Assembly (NCBI GenBank): GCA_003228195.2
Contig: QGNO01000009.1
Coordinates: forward strand, 1-56,749
DNA: 56,749 bases
Direction of reading: 5' to 3'
Source of the DNA: Chloroflexota bacterium
GTDB lineage: Bacteria > Chloroflexota > Dehalococcoidia > Lucifugimonadales > QGNO01
A program made the position numbers and the translations under genes. Below, piece by piece: positions 18,326 to 27,737 of this stretch (positions are counted from its first letter, which is position 1; each line of letters starts with the position of its first letter). The notes under the pieces are model-generated. The model was not told where the DNA came from. It searched no databases and saw only the letters and a program-made list of their open reading frames with translations.

Positions 18326-19216
18326 CTATGCACCACCCTCATACATCGCAAAGAACTCGTCTTCTAAAGTAGGCTCTCGGATATTCATATCGAGGACTTT
18401 AAGCTTAGCCACCGCCTTAATAAACTGGTCGAGCGACCCACTCACGTCACATGTCACTTTCCCCCCAAAGATCACAACGTTTCGCACCCCTTCTATGTTA
18501 TCGAATGCGCTTGGAGGTATTTTCTCAGCGACGTTTACCTGAAGCCGCCTAACACTTCTAGCCTTCAAGGCGGACACATCGTCTACCACGATCAACCGAC
18601 CTTCTCGTATAACGGCGACTCTATCGCAAATCTCCTCTACCTCAGGGAGTATATGCGAAGACACAAATATGGTTCTTCCTGCAGATCTTACTTCCCGGAC
18701 AATCCTCACGAATTCCTGTTGCATAAGCGGATCCAATCCGTTCGTAGGTTCATCTAAAACGAGGAGCGGGGGCTCGTGCATGAATGCACGTATTATGGCG
18801 ATTTTTTGTCGGCTCCCGTGAGAAAGAGTGCCTATTTTCCTAGAAAGATCACTCTCGAGTCGATCTGCAAGCCGCTTGATTTTGATCGGCTCTACCCCAC
18901 CTTTTAGATTTGCCAAGAATGTCAGTAGCTCGGCCCCCGTAAGGTTTTCATACAGGGCAGGGTCCGCTGGAAGATAGCCAATCTGCCTCCGTGCATCCAC
19001 AGACTCTGTCTGGGGCGAGATCCCGAAAATCTTTACAGAGCCCGTGGTTGGCCTAATCAAATCAAGCAGAATCCGAATCGTCGTAGTCTTACCCGCACCG
19101 TTCGGGCCTAGGTAGCCAAACACAATCCCTTCCGGAACTTCCAAATCGAGATCAATAACCCCTCGCTGAGTTCCATAATACTTGGTCAGCTTGTCCAAGC
19201 TAATTGCTGTAACCAT
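18326..19216 (-). CDS. ABC transporter ATP-binding protein
   Basis: ATPase of the exporter whose permease follows. Walker A is GPNGAGKTT (residues 37-45), the signature is LSHGSRQK near 131, Walker B is LLVLDEPTNGLD, and the switch histidine is in VSSHIL. The LSHGxRQK signature is typical of the DrrA/CcmA-like exporter group. Length is 296. A -10 hexamer TATAAT lies about 58 bases upstream. Confidence 0.92.
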   Translation of the reverse strand: MVTAISLDKLTKYYGTQRGVIDLDLEVPEGIVFGYLGPNGAGKTTTIRILLDLIRPTTGSVKIFGISPQTESVDARRQIGYLPADPALYENLTGAELLTFLANLKGGVEPIKIKRLADRLESDLSRKIGTLSHGSRQKIAIIRAFMHEPPLLVLDEPTNGLDPLMQQEFVRIVREVRSAGRTIFVSSHILPEVEEICDRVAVIREGRLIVVDDVSALKARSVRRLQVNVAEKIPPSAFDNIEGVRNVVIFGGKVTCDVSGSLDQFIKAVAKLKVLDMNIREPTLEDEFFAMYEGGA

Positions 19217-19273
19217 AAATCTATTTCTTGTCCAAATTTTCGATTAATTTAAGTGTAAAAATAGCTTCACAGC

Positions 19274-19279
19274 ATTATA
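19274..19279 (-). promoter_or_regulatory. Likely -10 box for the ABC exporter operon
   Basis: Perfect TATAAT on the minus strand, 58 bases before the ATPase start. No convincing -35 hexamer at 16-18 bases. It predicts a leader of about 50 bases. Confidence 0.45.
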
Positions 19280-19386
19280 CACCTGGAACCATCTGACATG
19301 TGCCACTACTCCAAGATAGATTGGTCGCAGTGAAATCGTGTTAAAGGACTGCGACTACGCTCATATTCATCACCTTTATGCTTTCA

Positions 19387-19980
19387 CTATAATTCAGGAA
19401 ATGGATGTTCCCAATTTCCACTAAATACGAAATCTGAGAACGCCTTCCGCTGCCTACCTTGTTGTTCACGTTCTTTCAAGTCATCCGAAAGGAGATCGGG
19501 AGAGCCTTTGTAGCCTACGGCTGCCGCAGTGATCGGCTCGAAGCCTTCAGGGACTCCTAGCGCCTCCCGTACCTTATCCACTGAAAAGCCTGCCATATAG
19601 TGGCAGTGCAACCCCATGCCGATCGCCTGCAGGAAAAGATTTTCAAGGGAAAGCCCCACGTCATGAGCAAAATGCCTATTGGGCAAATCATTTCTGGTCG
19701 TCTTGCCGACCGCAATTATTAATAGAGGCGCATTCTGGGCCCAACGACCATTGCTTTCCGAAATACAATCTAATATCGCTCGGTGTTCTTCGTTGAAATT
19801 AACCCCGATCAAGTATCTCCAAGGTTGTTCGTTTGATGCCGATGGCGCCCAGCGTGCTGCCTCAAAAAGTGACCCTATTGTGTCTGTGTCCAGAAGTCTT
19901 GCCGGATCAAACGAACGGGGGCTCCAACGATTGGATATAACCGAAATTACTGGATATGTGGTCACAGCAGAGTTTTCCAT
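19387..19980 (-). CDS. Nitroreductase family protein
   Basis: FMN-dependent NAD(P)H oxidoreductase family. It carries NRWSPRSFD near residue 17 (the SxRxF phosphate-binding motif), FEAARWAPSASNEQPWRYL, and GFEPITAAAVGYKG near the C-terminus. At 197 residues it is of usual length. It is monocistronic between the ABC operon and a divergent hydrolase gene. Substrate unknown. Confidence 0.9.
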   Translation of the reverse strand: MENSAVTTYPVISVISNRWSPRSFDPARLLDTDTIGSLFEAARWAPSASNEQPWRYLIGVNFNEEHRAILDCISESNGRWAQNAPLLIIAVGKTTRNDLPNRHFAHDVGLSLENLFLQAIGMGLHCHYMAGFSVDKVREALGVPEGFEPITAAAVGYKGSPDLLSDDLKEREQQGRQRKAFSDFVFSGNWEHPFPEL

Positions 19981-20025
19981 AAAACTAGCTCCTTGTGAGA
20001 TTAGCTGCCTGTTTACCTATGTTAC

Positions 20026-20031
20026 TATAAT
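20026..20031 (+). promoter_or_regulatory. Likely -10 box of the alpha/beta hydrolase gene
   Basis: TATAAT ending 24 bases before the TTG start at 20056. This implies a very short leader. No good -35 match; TTAGCT at 20001 is spaced 19 bases. Confidence 0.4.
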
Positions 20032-20055
20032 CAACAATCTTGGTTCGGGGGCCCA

Positions 20056-20919
20056 TTGGAGCCACACAGCAAATTCGTAAACACTGGAGACCTTCAATTC
20101 CACTATTTGGAGTGGAGCGGCAACGGCCCCCCTATTCTGCTACTTCATGGGAGAGGGCTTTGTGCCCAAGTGTGGCGGGTGACAGCTAATTCACTCGCTT
20201 CACATTTTCGCGTGATAGCAATGGACCTTCGAGGCCACGGTGACTCTGACAAGCCCGGGAACTATGGCTGGGATGAAGTGGCACCTGATCTGAAAAGATT
20301 CGTTGAAGCTTTAGATCTTAAGAATGTGCTCCTTATTGGCCACTCCCGAGGAGGAGCAGTAGCCGCTCTGGGGGGATCTTTCGTTTGCGAGCGAATACGT
20401 GGGGCAATTCTTATAGAGCCGGGGATTCCTGTTCCCAATCCAGAAAAAGGCAGCCCAAATGACCGAAGCGTCGCTGCTAGGATTGCACGAAGCCGCAGAT
20501 CCATATGGCCAGATCGCAAAACCCTTTTTGATAGATATTCTAAGGCCGCGGTATTCAGAGATTGGAAAACTGAGATTCTCTGGGAATACGTCAACTTTGG
20601 CACCAAGGACTTGCCAGACGGCCAAATAGAGTTGAAATGTACTCCGGAAATAGAGGCGGAATTTACAGCTGCGCAAGCTCCCGCGAACCTGAACGAATGG
20701 CTCGAACGCGTAGATTTCCCTATCCACCTGATCACTAGTGAAAACGAAGCAAGGCATCCCGAATCAAGCTCTGCCTTACAGCAATTAAAAAGGATATCTC
20801 CCAGCTTTAATCATATTGTTTTCGAAGATACCGGGCACTTCATTCCGCAAGAGCAACCAGAAAAACTCGAGAAAGAGATCTGGCAATTTATAAATAGCGG
20901 AGTCATGGATCCTATTTAG
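20056..20919 (+). CDS. Alpha/beta hydrolase
   Basis: Alpha/beta-fold hydrolase of the epoxide hydrolase/esterase type. It has the oxyanion-hole region LLHGRG near residue 29, MDLRGHGDSDKPG, the nucleophile elbow GHSRGG, and the C-terminal histidine in DTGHFIPQEQPE. The acid residue is probably in the LITSENEARHP segment. The start is TTG 20056. Length is 287. It stands alone and divergent from the nitroreductase gene; substrate not predictable. Confidence 0.88.
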   Translation: MEPHSKFVNTGDLQFHYLEWSGNGPPILLLHGRGLCAQVWRVTANSLASHFRVIAMDLRGHGDSDKPGNYGWDEVAPDLKRFVEALDLKNVLLIGHSRGGAVAALGGSFVCERIRGAILIEPGIPVPNPEKGSPNDRSVAARIARSRRSIWPDRKTLFDRYSKAAVFRDWKTEILWEYVNFGTKDLPDGQIELKCTPEIEAEFTAAQAPANLNEWLERVDFPIHLITSENEARHPESSSALQQLKRISPSFNHIVFEDTGHFIPQEQPEKLEKEIWQFINSGVMDPI

Positions 20920-21039
20920 TGGAGTAGAATTGCGATAAATGGAAACACAATTGTCTCTGGCCGAGCCATATAAAGCTATACATTATTAAACCTAACGTTT
21001 TGTGGGGTTGAACGGGAACCATTAGCAACAGGACTTTTT

Positions 21040-22467
21040 ATGACTGAAAAACTTGTATTTCAAACGGCAGCGGAGTTGATTGGGAGAATTCGTTCTCGTG
21101 AAGTATCCGTACTTGAAGTACTCGATGCCCACTTGAAGCAGATTGAGGATATTAATCCAATAGTAAATGCCTTCTGTACGCTCGATGAAGAAAGGGCTAG
21201 GGAATATGCGAAAAAATTAGACCACAAGCTGGCACACGGCACTAATCCTGGGCCATTATATGGTCTTCCCATTGGAATTAAGGATCTCTCTGCAACAAAG
21301 GGGATTCGCACTACAAAAGGATCACCAATCTACGCTAATTGGATCCCAGATTACGATGACTTGATTGTGGAACGGTTTAAAAAGGCTGGAGCAATTGTAA
21401 TCGGTAAAACTAACACACCAGAATTTGGTGCGGGTTCACAAACATTTAACTCAGTATTTGGAAAAACTTTAAACCCTTATGATCTCACAAAGACCTGTGG
21501 TGGCAGTAGTGGAGGATCAGCAGTATCTTTAGCCTGTGGCATGATACCCATAGCGAGTGGTAGTGACCTAGGCGGTTCGCTCAGAAATCCAGCGGCTTGG
21601 TCCAATGTAGTAGGGATGCGGACATCGATAGGTCGTGTACCAATATACCCCACCGGACTACCATTCAATTCACTCTCCGTAGCTGGACCAATGGCGAGAA
21701 CAGTGCAAGATTTAAGCTTACAGCTTTCCGTAGTAGCAGGGCCTGATCCCAGAGTTCCTATGTCCTTACCAGAAGCCGGAGAACAATTCCTCAACCCTTT
21801 AATGACAGATTTCCGCGGTATCAAATTAGCATGGAGTCCCGATTTAGGCGGCTATCCCATTGACCCGACAATAATCGAACAGCTGGAACATCAAATAAAG
21901 ATATTTAGTGACCTGGGTTGCGAAATAGAGAATGCTAGTCCTAACCTGAAAGACGCCGATGAAATCTTCCAAACGATCCGCGGATACCAATTCGCATTCG
22001 AACACAAATCACATCTTGAAAATCACCGTGATCAACTGAAGAAAACCGTGATTTGGAACACTGAATCAGGATTAAAGCTTTTGGCAACGGATATTGCTCA
22101 AGCAGAAAATAAAAGAGCTGTGCTTCACAAAAGAATCATGGAATTCATGGACGAATATGACTTCTTACTCTGTCCGGTGACAAGTGTTTGGCCTTTTTCG
22201 ATAGACCAGGAATATATTAGTGAAATCAATGGCATCCCTCTCAATAACTACATCGAGTGGATGGCACCATGCTACGCAATAACTGTGTCAGGACTGCCAG
22301 CAATCTCAATACCTGCAGGGTTTTCAAAAGATGGTCTACCTTTGGGTTTGCAGATAGTCGGGAAATATCGTGAAGACTTTCAAGTATTGCAACTAGCAAG
22401 CGCTTTTGAGAATGCTACCGAGTTTAATAGCGTCAGACCAAGATTGTCGCTATCGGACAATTCTTGA
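21040..22467 (+). CDS. Amidase (amidase signature family), copy 1
   Basis: Ser-cisSer-Lys amidase. Lys 81 is in GLPIGIKDL, the serine/glycine stretch is TCGGSSGGSA (residues 152-161), and the nucleophile is probably Ser 180 in GSDLGGSLRNPA. At 475 residues it has full family length. A GatA role is unlikely because no GatC or GatB is nearby. It hydrolyses an unknown amide and stands as a single gene. Confidence 0.93.
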   Translation: MTEKLVFQTAAELIGRIRSREVSVLEVLDAHLKQIEDINPIVNAFCTLDEERAREYAKKLDHKLAHGTNPGPLYGLPIGIKDLSATKGIRTTKGSPIYANWIPDYDDLIVERFKKAGAIVIGKTNTPEFGAGSQTFNSVFGKTLNPYDLTKTCGGSSGGSAVSLACGMIPIASGSDLGGSLRNPAAWSNVVGMRTSIGRVPIYPTGLPFNSLSVAGPMARTVQDLSLQLSVVAGPDPRVPMSLPEAGEQFLNPLMTDFRGIKLAWSPDLGGYPIDPTIIEQLEHQIKIFSDLGCEIENASPNLKDADEIFQTIRGYQFAFEHKSHLENHRDQLKKTVIWNTESGLKLLATDIAQAENKRAVLHKRIMEFMDEYDFLLCPVTSVWPFSIDQEYISEINGIPLNNYIEWMAPCYAITVSGLPAISIPAGFSKDGLPLGLQIVGKYREDFQVLQLASAFENATEFNSVRPRLSLSDNS

Positions 22468-22491
22468 CGCCATTATGCCCAAGTAAATCAG

Positions 22492-23871
22492 TTATGGGGC
22501 TAGCTCTACTGGAAACCCTACGTTTGGATACTTTTCAACTAATCGTCTCCAGGCGCGTCTTCCAATTCGATCTGCCTCTCGCACTATGCTCTCTTCGTCA
22601 ATGGTGAGTATTTTCCCATCGCGCATTATAAATTTTCCATCTACCATAACGGACCTTATATCGGAGGCCTGCCCATTGTTCACAAAAGACGACACCACTC
22701 GCATATTCGGAGATAAGTTAGCTCTCATCTTGTCCACAATGACCAAGTCAGCCTTTTTATCCACCTCTAGAGAGCCTATTATCTTCTCCTTTCCAAGAGC
22801 AGTCGCGCTTCCCATAGTGGCCATGCCCAACACGTCTTCAGGCTGGGGACGAGCAGGATCGTCACGAAGAATACGTTCCGTAAACATGCCAACCCTCATC
22901 GCCTCCACCATGTCCTGTGTGTTGTTATCGGTACCCATGGCGATTGTACATCCAGCATCCCTAAGTAAAGGAATAGGAGGAATCACTCCGCGCCTCGCAG
23001 CCATCGCGGGTTGATGAGATATAGCGACTTTGTTTTCTCCGAGAAGTCTTATCTCATCGCCATTCGGATAACGTACATGCGCAGCGAGTAGCCGCGGGCT
23101 CAAGAAATCGCTATCGGCAAGATACTGTGATGGCCTCTTGCCATGCATTTCCAGGGCTGTATTTACTTCCAATCGACTTTGGTTCAGATGGATCGTATAT
23201 GGGCACCGAGCTCGTTCAGATAGTTGTCTGATCTGAGAAAGCAGCCTAGGTGAGCTGGTTTCAACCAAAGTTGCCCCAGTCATAAATGTGATACGCCCGT
23301 TGTCATGACCGTCCCATTTTTCAAACAGCTCTAACGAATTTTCTATGACCTTCTCTCTTTGCGCATCAGAAAATTCGGTAACGGGTTCACCAGGCTTATA
23401 TCCGGGACCTACCACAGCGTCCCCACCGCACTCTGCCAAGAACCAACGTAATCCTGTGCCAACTATCTCTTTAGCATAGCGCTCAATACCACTCGCGACC
23501 TCAACCACCCCAGTACTGCCCGTACGGATGCTCTCAATCGCGCCAAGCATTGCAAATACGGAAAGCTCTTCTTCGCTAATTAAATTTCTTACGTTCTCTG
23601 GGAATCTGAACGGAAAAGGAAATCCGAAGTCGTCAGTGATCCCCCTATCAATAGTTGCGGTAATGTGGGCATGGCAATTAATGAAACCGGGGAAAACCGC
23701 CTTGTCTCTGCCGTCTATCACTTCAGCTCCACTATAGCTAGGCGAAACATCTCCACCCGAGCCTATCTCCTTAATCAAACCATCTTCTACTACTATGTTT
23801 GAATCATAGTAAACCGATCTTTCAGAATCCCCTGAAACTACGGTCGTGTTTGCTATGACTATCGTCGCCAA
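22492..23871 (-). CDS. Amidohydrolase (TRZ/ATZ or SsnA-like)
   Basis: Metal-dependent deaminase/hydrolase superfamily member. Metal ligands are seen in FINCHAHITAT, YTIHLNQSR, LAAHVRYPNG and AMGTDNNTQD. The C-terminal VDKKADLVIVDK segment is typical of the composite domain. Length is 459. It ends a leftward operon with an SDR and a GlcG-like gene (2-base gap to the SDR). Confidence 0.87.
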   Translation of the reverse strand: MATIVIANTTVVSGDSERSVYYDSNIVVEDGLIKEIGSGGDVSPSYSGAEVIDGRDKAVFPGFINCHAHITATIDRGITDDFGFPFPFRFPENVRNLISEEELSVFAMLGAIESIRTGSTGVVEVASGIERYAKEIVGTGLRWFLAECGGDAVVGPGYKPGEPVTEFSDAQREKVIENSLELFEKWDGHDNGRITFMTGATLVETSSPRLLSQIRQLSERARCPYTIHLNQSRLEVNTALEMHGKRPSQYLADSDFLSPRLLAAHVRYPNGDEIRLLGENKVAISHQPAMAARRGVIPPIPLLRDAGCTIAMGTDNNTQDMVEAMRVGMFTERILRDDPARPQPEDVLGMATMGSATALGKEKIIGSLEVDKKADLVIVDKMRANLSPNMRVVSSFVNNGQASDIRSVMVDGKFIMRDGKILTIDEESIVREADRIGRRAWRRLVEKYPNVGFPVELAP

Positions 23872-23873
23872 AG

Positions 23874-24659
23874 TTACGACTCCCTTCGCAAATCAGCCCA
23901 ACTAGAAACCGTCCCACCTCCATCAATAACATAAGCACCACCTGTAATAAAAGATGACTCATCTGAAGCGAGAAAAAGCATCAAATTAGCTATGTCTTCC
24001 GGTTGCCCTGCACGCCCTAATGCGACCTCTGCCGCCCTCTGATCAAACCTTTCTGTACTGCCAGTACTTCCCCTAGCTTGAGGAGTATCCACCAACCCAG
24101 GCACGATCGCATTGGCTCGAATCCGATTCTCCGCATATTCACGAGCGGCAGTTAAAGTAAGATTTATTACCCCGGCCTTACTTACGCCGTAGGATGCCGC
24201 CATAGGGGTAGGGCCAATTCCTGCAACGGAGGAAATGTTCACTATTGAGCCACCCCGTTCCAACATATGCGGTATCGTATATTTACAGCCATAGAACACT
24301 CCTCTTAGATTTGTGTTCAGCGACAGGTCCCATTCCATATCTGATATATCAGCTAAACGGGATTGAGTTCTTATTAGGATTCCAGCCCCATTTACAAGGA
24401 CGTCCACTTTGTCATATTTTTTTAGAGCAGTGGCAACCATGTTCTGAACTTGCTCAGATTTTGAGACATCAGTGTGTACAAAAACAGCATCTCCGCCAGC
24501 ATTTCTTATCAAATCAGCTGTTTCTTCTCCTGCGCTGTCGTTACGATCCGCTACTACCACTTTGGCTCCTTCATTGGCAAATAAAATGGACCCGGCCCGC
24601 CCAATACCAGTTGCCGATCCAGTAACAATTGCTACCTTCCCTTGCAAGCGTCCTCCCAT
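23874..24659 (-). CDS. Short-chain dehydrogenase/reductase
   Basis: Classical NAD(P)-dependent SDR. Cofactor motif TGSATGIG (residues 13-20), NGAG at 90-93, catalytic Ser 143/144 in NISSVAG, and Tyr 157 with Lys 161 in YGVSKAG. Length is 261. ATG follows an AAAGGAGC site. The acidic residue after the second strand (VVADRN) suggests NAD preference. It is the middle gene of the GlcG-like/SDR/amidohydrolase unit. Confidence 0.93.
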   Translation of the reverse strand: MGGRLQGKVAIVTGSATGIGRAGSILFANEGAKVVVADRNDSAGEETADLIRNAGGDAVFVHTDVSKSEQVQNMVATALKKYDKVDVLVNGAGILIRTQSRLADISDMEWDLSLNTNLRGVFYGCKYTIPHMLERGGSIVNISSVAGIGPTPMAASYGVSKAGVINLTLTAAREYAENRIRANAIVPGLVDTPQARGSTGSTERFDQRAAEVALGRAGQPEDIANLMLFLASDESSFITGGAYVIDGGGTVSSWADLRRES

Positions 24660-24685
24660 GTTCTGCTCCTTTTTAACCTATATTC

Positions 24686-25087
24686 CTAACCACTTATAGC
24701 AGCCAAGCCCGCCGCGGCACATACCTCATCCTCATCAGCGGTCCCACCTCCAACTCCACATGCACCGATAGTCTCTTGCGCGCGTATGATCGGAAGTGCT
24801 CCCTTACTCAAAATCATATGGGCGCCTTCGGCCAACGCTATGCCACGATATATCGGTGCATCCGCTCGTTCCTGCAATTCCCCGCTAGCCCTACCTGTGG
24901 CAGCAGAAGCCACCGCCTTGCCTTGAGAGCCGTACATGCCCGCCCAAGCGGCTCCATCCATTCTTGAGAACGCCTGAAGCCTACCGCCACCATCGCACAC
25001 TGCGACATTAATTTTGATCCCAAGCTCTTCAGCTTTAGCTATTGCCCCTTCAATTATCTGATTCGCTTCTTTTAACGTAAGTGACAT
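24686..25087 (-). CDS. GlcG/HbpS family protein (DUF336)
   Basis: Small protein of the GlcG/HbpS-like family, whose members bind haem or flank glycolate and other catabolic genes. Characteristic features are the N-terminal LTLKEANQIIEGAIAKAEELG-type helix (read in parts), VCDGGGRLQAFSRMDGA, and the C-terminal ETIGACGVGGGTADEDEVCA. Length is 133. First gene of a leftward unit. Its biochemical role is not clear in most organisms. Confidence 0.88.
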   Translation of the reverse strand: MSLTLKEANQIIEGAIAKAEELGIKINVAVCDGGGRLQAFSRMDGAAWAGMYGSQGKAVASAATGRASGELQERADAPIYRGIALAEGAHMILSKGALPIIRAQETIGACGVGGGTADEDEVCAAAGLAAISG

Positions 25088-25240
25088 TTTCTAACCTCAT
25101 GAGGTAATTTGCGTCGATGTTACTACAATATGCCCGGATGTCAGCAACATCTTCCAAATTGGTGTAAATAAGCCTTAATAGCCATTCAAATCTCAGTGCT
25201 ATACTCAACTGTAGAAAATGCTTGAATTTCGAAAAAAATC

Positions 25241-26377
25241 ATGGTGAGGCAAGCGGGTACATACGACGTTATCGTTGCGGGAGTTGGTGGAATGGGCAGT
25301 GCCACCGTCCATGAGCTGAGCAGGCGTGGGCTCAAGGTCCTAGGTTTAGAAAAGTTTAAGATCCCCCATAGTATGGGTTCATCCCATGGGATGACTCGAA
25401 TTATAAGATTAGCATTTAGGGAAGGCTCAGAATATGTGCCGTTGGCACGTCGTTCTTACGAGCTTTGGAGGAGTCTCGAGCAAAAGGTGGGAGAGCGGCT
25501 TCTGTACACCACCGGATCTATTCACGGAGGATTACCAGGCACTACCGCCTTTGAGTCAACACTCGAAGCTTGCGTGACCCAGAAAGTAAAGCACGAAGTA
25601 CTCTCAGGAACTGAGGTATCAGCTAGGTTCCCCGGTTACAATTTTCCAGATGAAACCAAGGTTGTTTTCCAAGCAGACGGCGGTTTCCTCGTTCCAGAGC
25701 GTTGCATCAAAGGATATGTCTCCATATCAAGAGAACTCGGTGCCACCATTCATGAGGAAGAGCCTATATTAGATTGGAAGTCTACAAGCTATGGTATAAG
25801 TGCTGTGACTCATCGGGGAGTGTACACAGCTGAGAAACTGATCATAACGTCCGGGCCATGGACCGGAAAGCTGCTACCAGAGCTTGCGCCACTTGCAGTA
25901 GCCGAACGGCAGGTTCTGGCTTGGTTCAAACCGAGAAATCAAGAAGCTTTTTCCCCTTCCAACTTCCCAGTGTTCACCTTGGCAACTAATGAAGGATCTT
26001 TCTATGGGTTTCCTTCGTTTGATGGTTATGGATTCAAGCTTGGGAAATTCCATCACTTTGGGGAGGCCGTTGATCCTGATAACTTTAGTAGGACTCCAAC
26101 ACCTCAAGACGAAGCTGTGTTACGGGGCTTTACTGGCACTTATTTCCCAGATGCGCTCGGAGAAACTGAGAGTATGAGCGTATGCCTATTTACCAATTCG
26201 CCAGATGAGCATTTTATTATCGGGACTCTTGCTAATTATCCACAAGTTTCAGTGGCTGCGGGATTCTCTGGTCACGGCTTCAAGTTTTGTAGCGCGGTAG
26301 GAGAAATAATGGCCGACATCTCGATAAATGGCGAGACCCAACATAATATCGAACTTTTTGATCCTAGCAGGTTCTGA
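25241..26377 (+). CDS. FAD-dependent oxidase, monomeric sarcosine oxidase-like
   Basis: Amine oxidase of the MSOX/MTOX family, oxidising N-methyl or secondary amino acids. The dinucleotide motif is GVGGMGSA (residues 14-21), and GSSHGMTRIIR (46-56) matches the active-site His/Arg segment. The covalent-FAD cysteine position is filled by C315 in VCLFTNSPDEHF, and K348 is in GFSGHGFKF, the lysine tied to oxygen activation in MSOX. Length 378 is normal. Monocistronic, divergent from the GlcG-like operon. Confidence 0.9.
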   Translation: MVRQAGTYDVIVAGVGGMGSATVHELSRRGLKVLGLEKFKIPHSMGSSHGMTRIIRLAFREGSEYVPLARRSYELWRSLEQKVGERLLYTTGSIHGGLPGTTAFESTLEACVTQKVKHEVLSGTEVSARFPGYNFPDETKVVFQADGGFLVPERCIKGYVSISRELGATIHEEEPILDWKSTSYGISAVTHRGVYTAEKLIITSGPWTGKLLPELAPLAVAERQVLAWFKPRNQEAFSPSNFPVFTLATNEGSFYGFPSFDGYGFKLGKFHHFGEAVDPDNFSRTPTPQDEAVLRGFTGTYFPDALGETESMSVCLFTNSPDEHFIIGTLANYPQVSVAAGFSGHGFKFCSAVGEIMADISINGETQHNIELFDPSRF

Positions 26378-26379
26378 GC

Positions 26380-27378
26380 CTAGCTACCCCACACCTGTTC
26401 GTAGACCCTAAGCCAGTTGCCGCCCATGAATTTCTGGATATCCTGATCGGACCATTCTCTCTCTTGTAGAGTAGTAACAACATTCGGTAGTTCGCTAATA
26501 TTTTCGAATCCCTTCACAAAACGGCGTGGCAGTTCATCCATAGTTTCTGGGCCAAAAATTGCCCTGTCCCGCATTCCAGACATATTCCAAGTGAAGTCTG
26601 GTCCAAGACCGATGTGATCCACTCCAACTAAACCCTTCATATGTTCAACGTGCTTAACAAAGTTATCAACCGTACCCCATGGGGTTTCGGACATGTGAGC
26701 CATTTCCTTCCCGCGTACGAGAAAGTCGTTTATTGCCGGTATACCTACTACCCCACCTGTATTAGCGATTGCCATTATCATCTCATCGCTAAGATTACGA
26801 GGGCTGTCCGCCAAAGCCCTAGCCCCACCATGGCTACATATAACTGGTAATCCTGCAGACATTCGGATCGCGTCAAAAGACGTCTGATCACCAGTATGGC
26901 CTCCAACGTCCAAGATCATGCCAAGTTTATGGACTTCCTCAACTAAGGCCTTGCCTGCCCGACTTAGTCCCATATGCCCGTCGATAGCACCGCCACCAAA
27001 GATGTTGGCTATCTGGTAGGCAATCCCGACGATTCTAAGGCCTAATTCGTAATAGCCACGCAGATTGGTCTTTATGGGCTCTCCCCACCAATCGTTATCC
27101 CCGCCACGCCCGGTACTTATAGGATTAGCTGTCTGCCATCCCAACAAGAGCCCCAGTCGACCTTGCTCTTTAGCTTGGTACATTTCTCTGACATTCCGCA
27201 CTACAGTAATCTTGTCAGGATGTTTATCCACAAAATTGTGCACATCAGCAAAGGATCGAAGCCCGCCCATACTTTTGTGCCAAACATCAACTCCACCAAT
27301 ATTGTGAAACTGAATGTACTCTTCCGTAAGGTCCGATACATCAAGACCATTTACAACTAGCATGTCAAGCTCAGACAT
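26380..27378 (-). CDS. Membrane dipeptidase (M19) family protein, divergent
   Basis: Renal-dipeptidase-like fold. Later metal motifs are present: LDVGGHTGDQT, PVICSHGGARAL and GLGPDF. The N-terminal H-x-D motif is replaced by NGLDVSD (residues 10-16), and the bridging Glu position by GWQT. No longer N-terminus is possible without entering the tRNA gene. It may belong to a known M19 subgroup with an altered N-terminal motif. Length is 332. It is convergent with the flavoprotein gene (2-base gap). Substrate unknown. Confidence 0.82.
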   Translation of the reverse strand: MSELDMLVVNGLDVSDLTEEYIQFHNIGGVDVWHKSMGGLRSFADVHNFVDKHPDKITVVRNVREMYQAKEQGRLGLLLGWQTANPISTGRGGDNDWWGEPIKTNLRGYYELGLRIVGIAYQIANIFGGGAIDGHMGLSRAGKALVEEVHKLGMILDVGGHTGDQTSFDAIRMSAGLPVICSHGGARALADSPRNLSDEMIMAIANTGGVVGIPAINDFLVRGKEMAHMSETPWGTVDNFVKHVEHMKGLVGVDHIGLGPDFTWNMSGMRDRAIFGPETMDELPRRFVKGFENISELPNVVTTLQEREWSDQDIQKFMGGNWLRVYEQVWGS

Positions 27379-27413
27379 TTACGCCTCCTCCCAAATCAGC
27401 AGGCTGGAAAGCT

Positions 27414-27489
<76 letters not shown>

Positions 27490-27737
27490 TTTTAGCGTGG
27501 GTAATTCTACCATATAGCACACGCCATGAACCCCAAGTAAGCAATGCTGCTCGCTCAATGTAGAAATAGCTATTCATTGCTCTTTTTAGCGAAGGTCCGC
27601 CCATTATTCTCGTCTATTTCCTGTTTTGGTAATGAAAAAGGATTTTGACTATGGCTAAGGCAACTCTTGTCGTAATATATGGGAACACGCCCTATGTTAA
27701 TGATCGGGTCAACTTTCTGATATAGCGAGGTTAAAGC

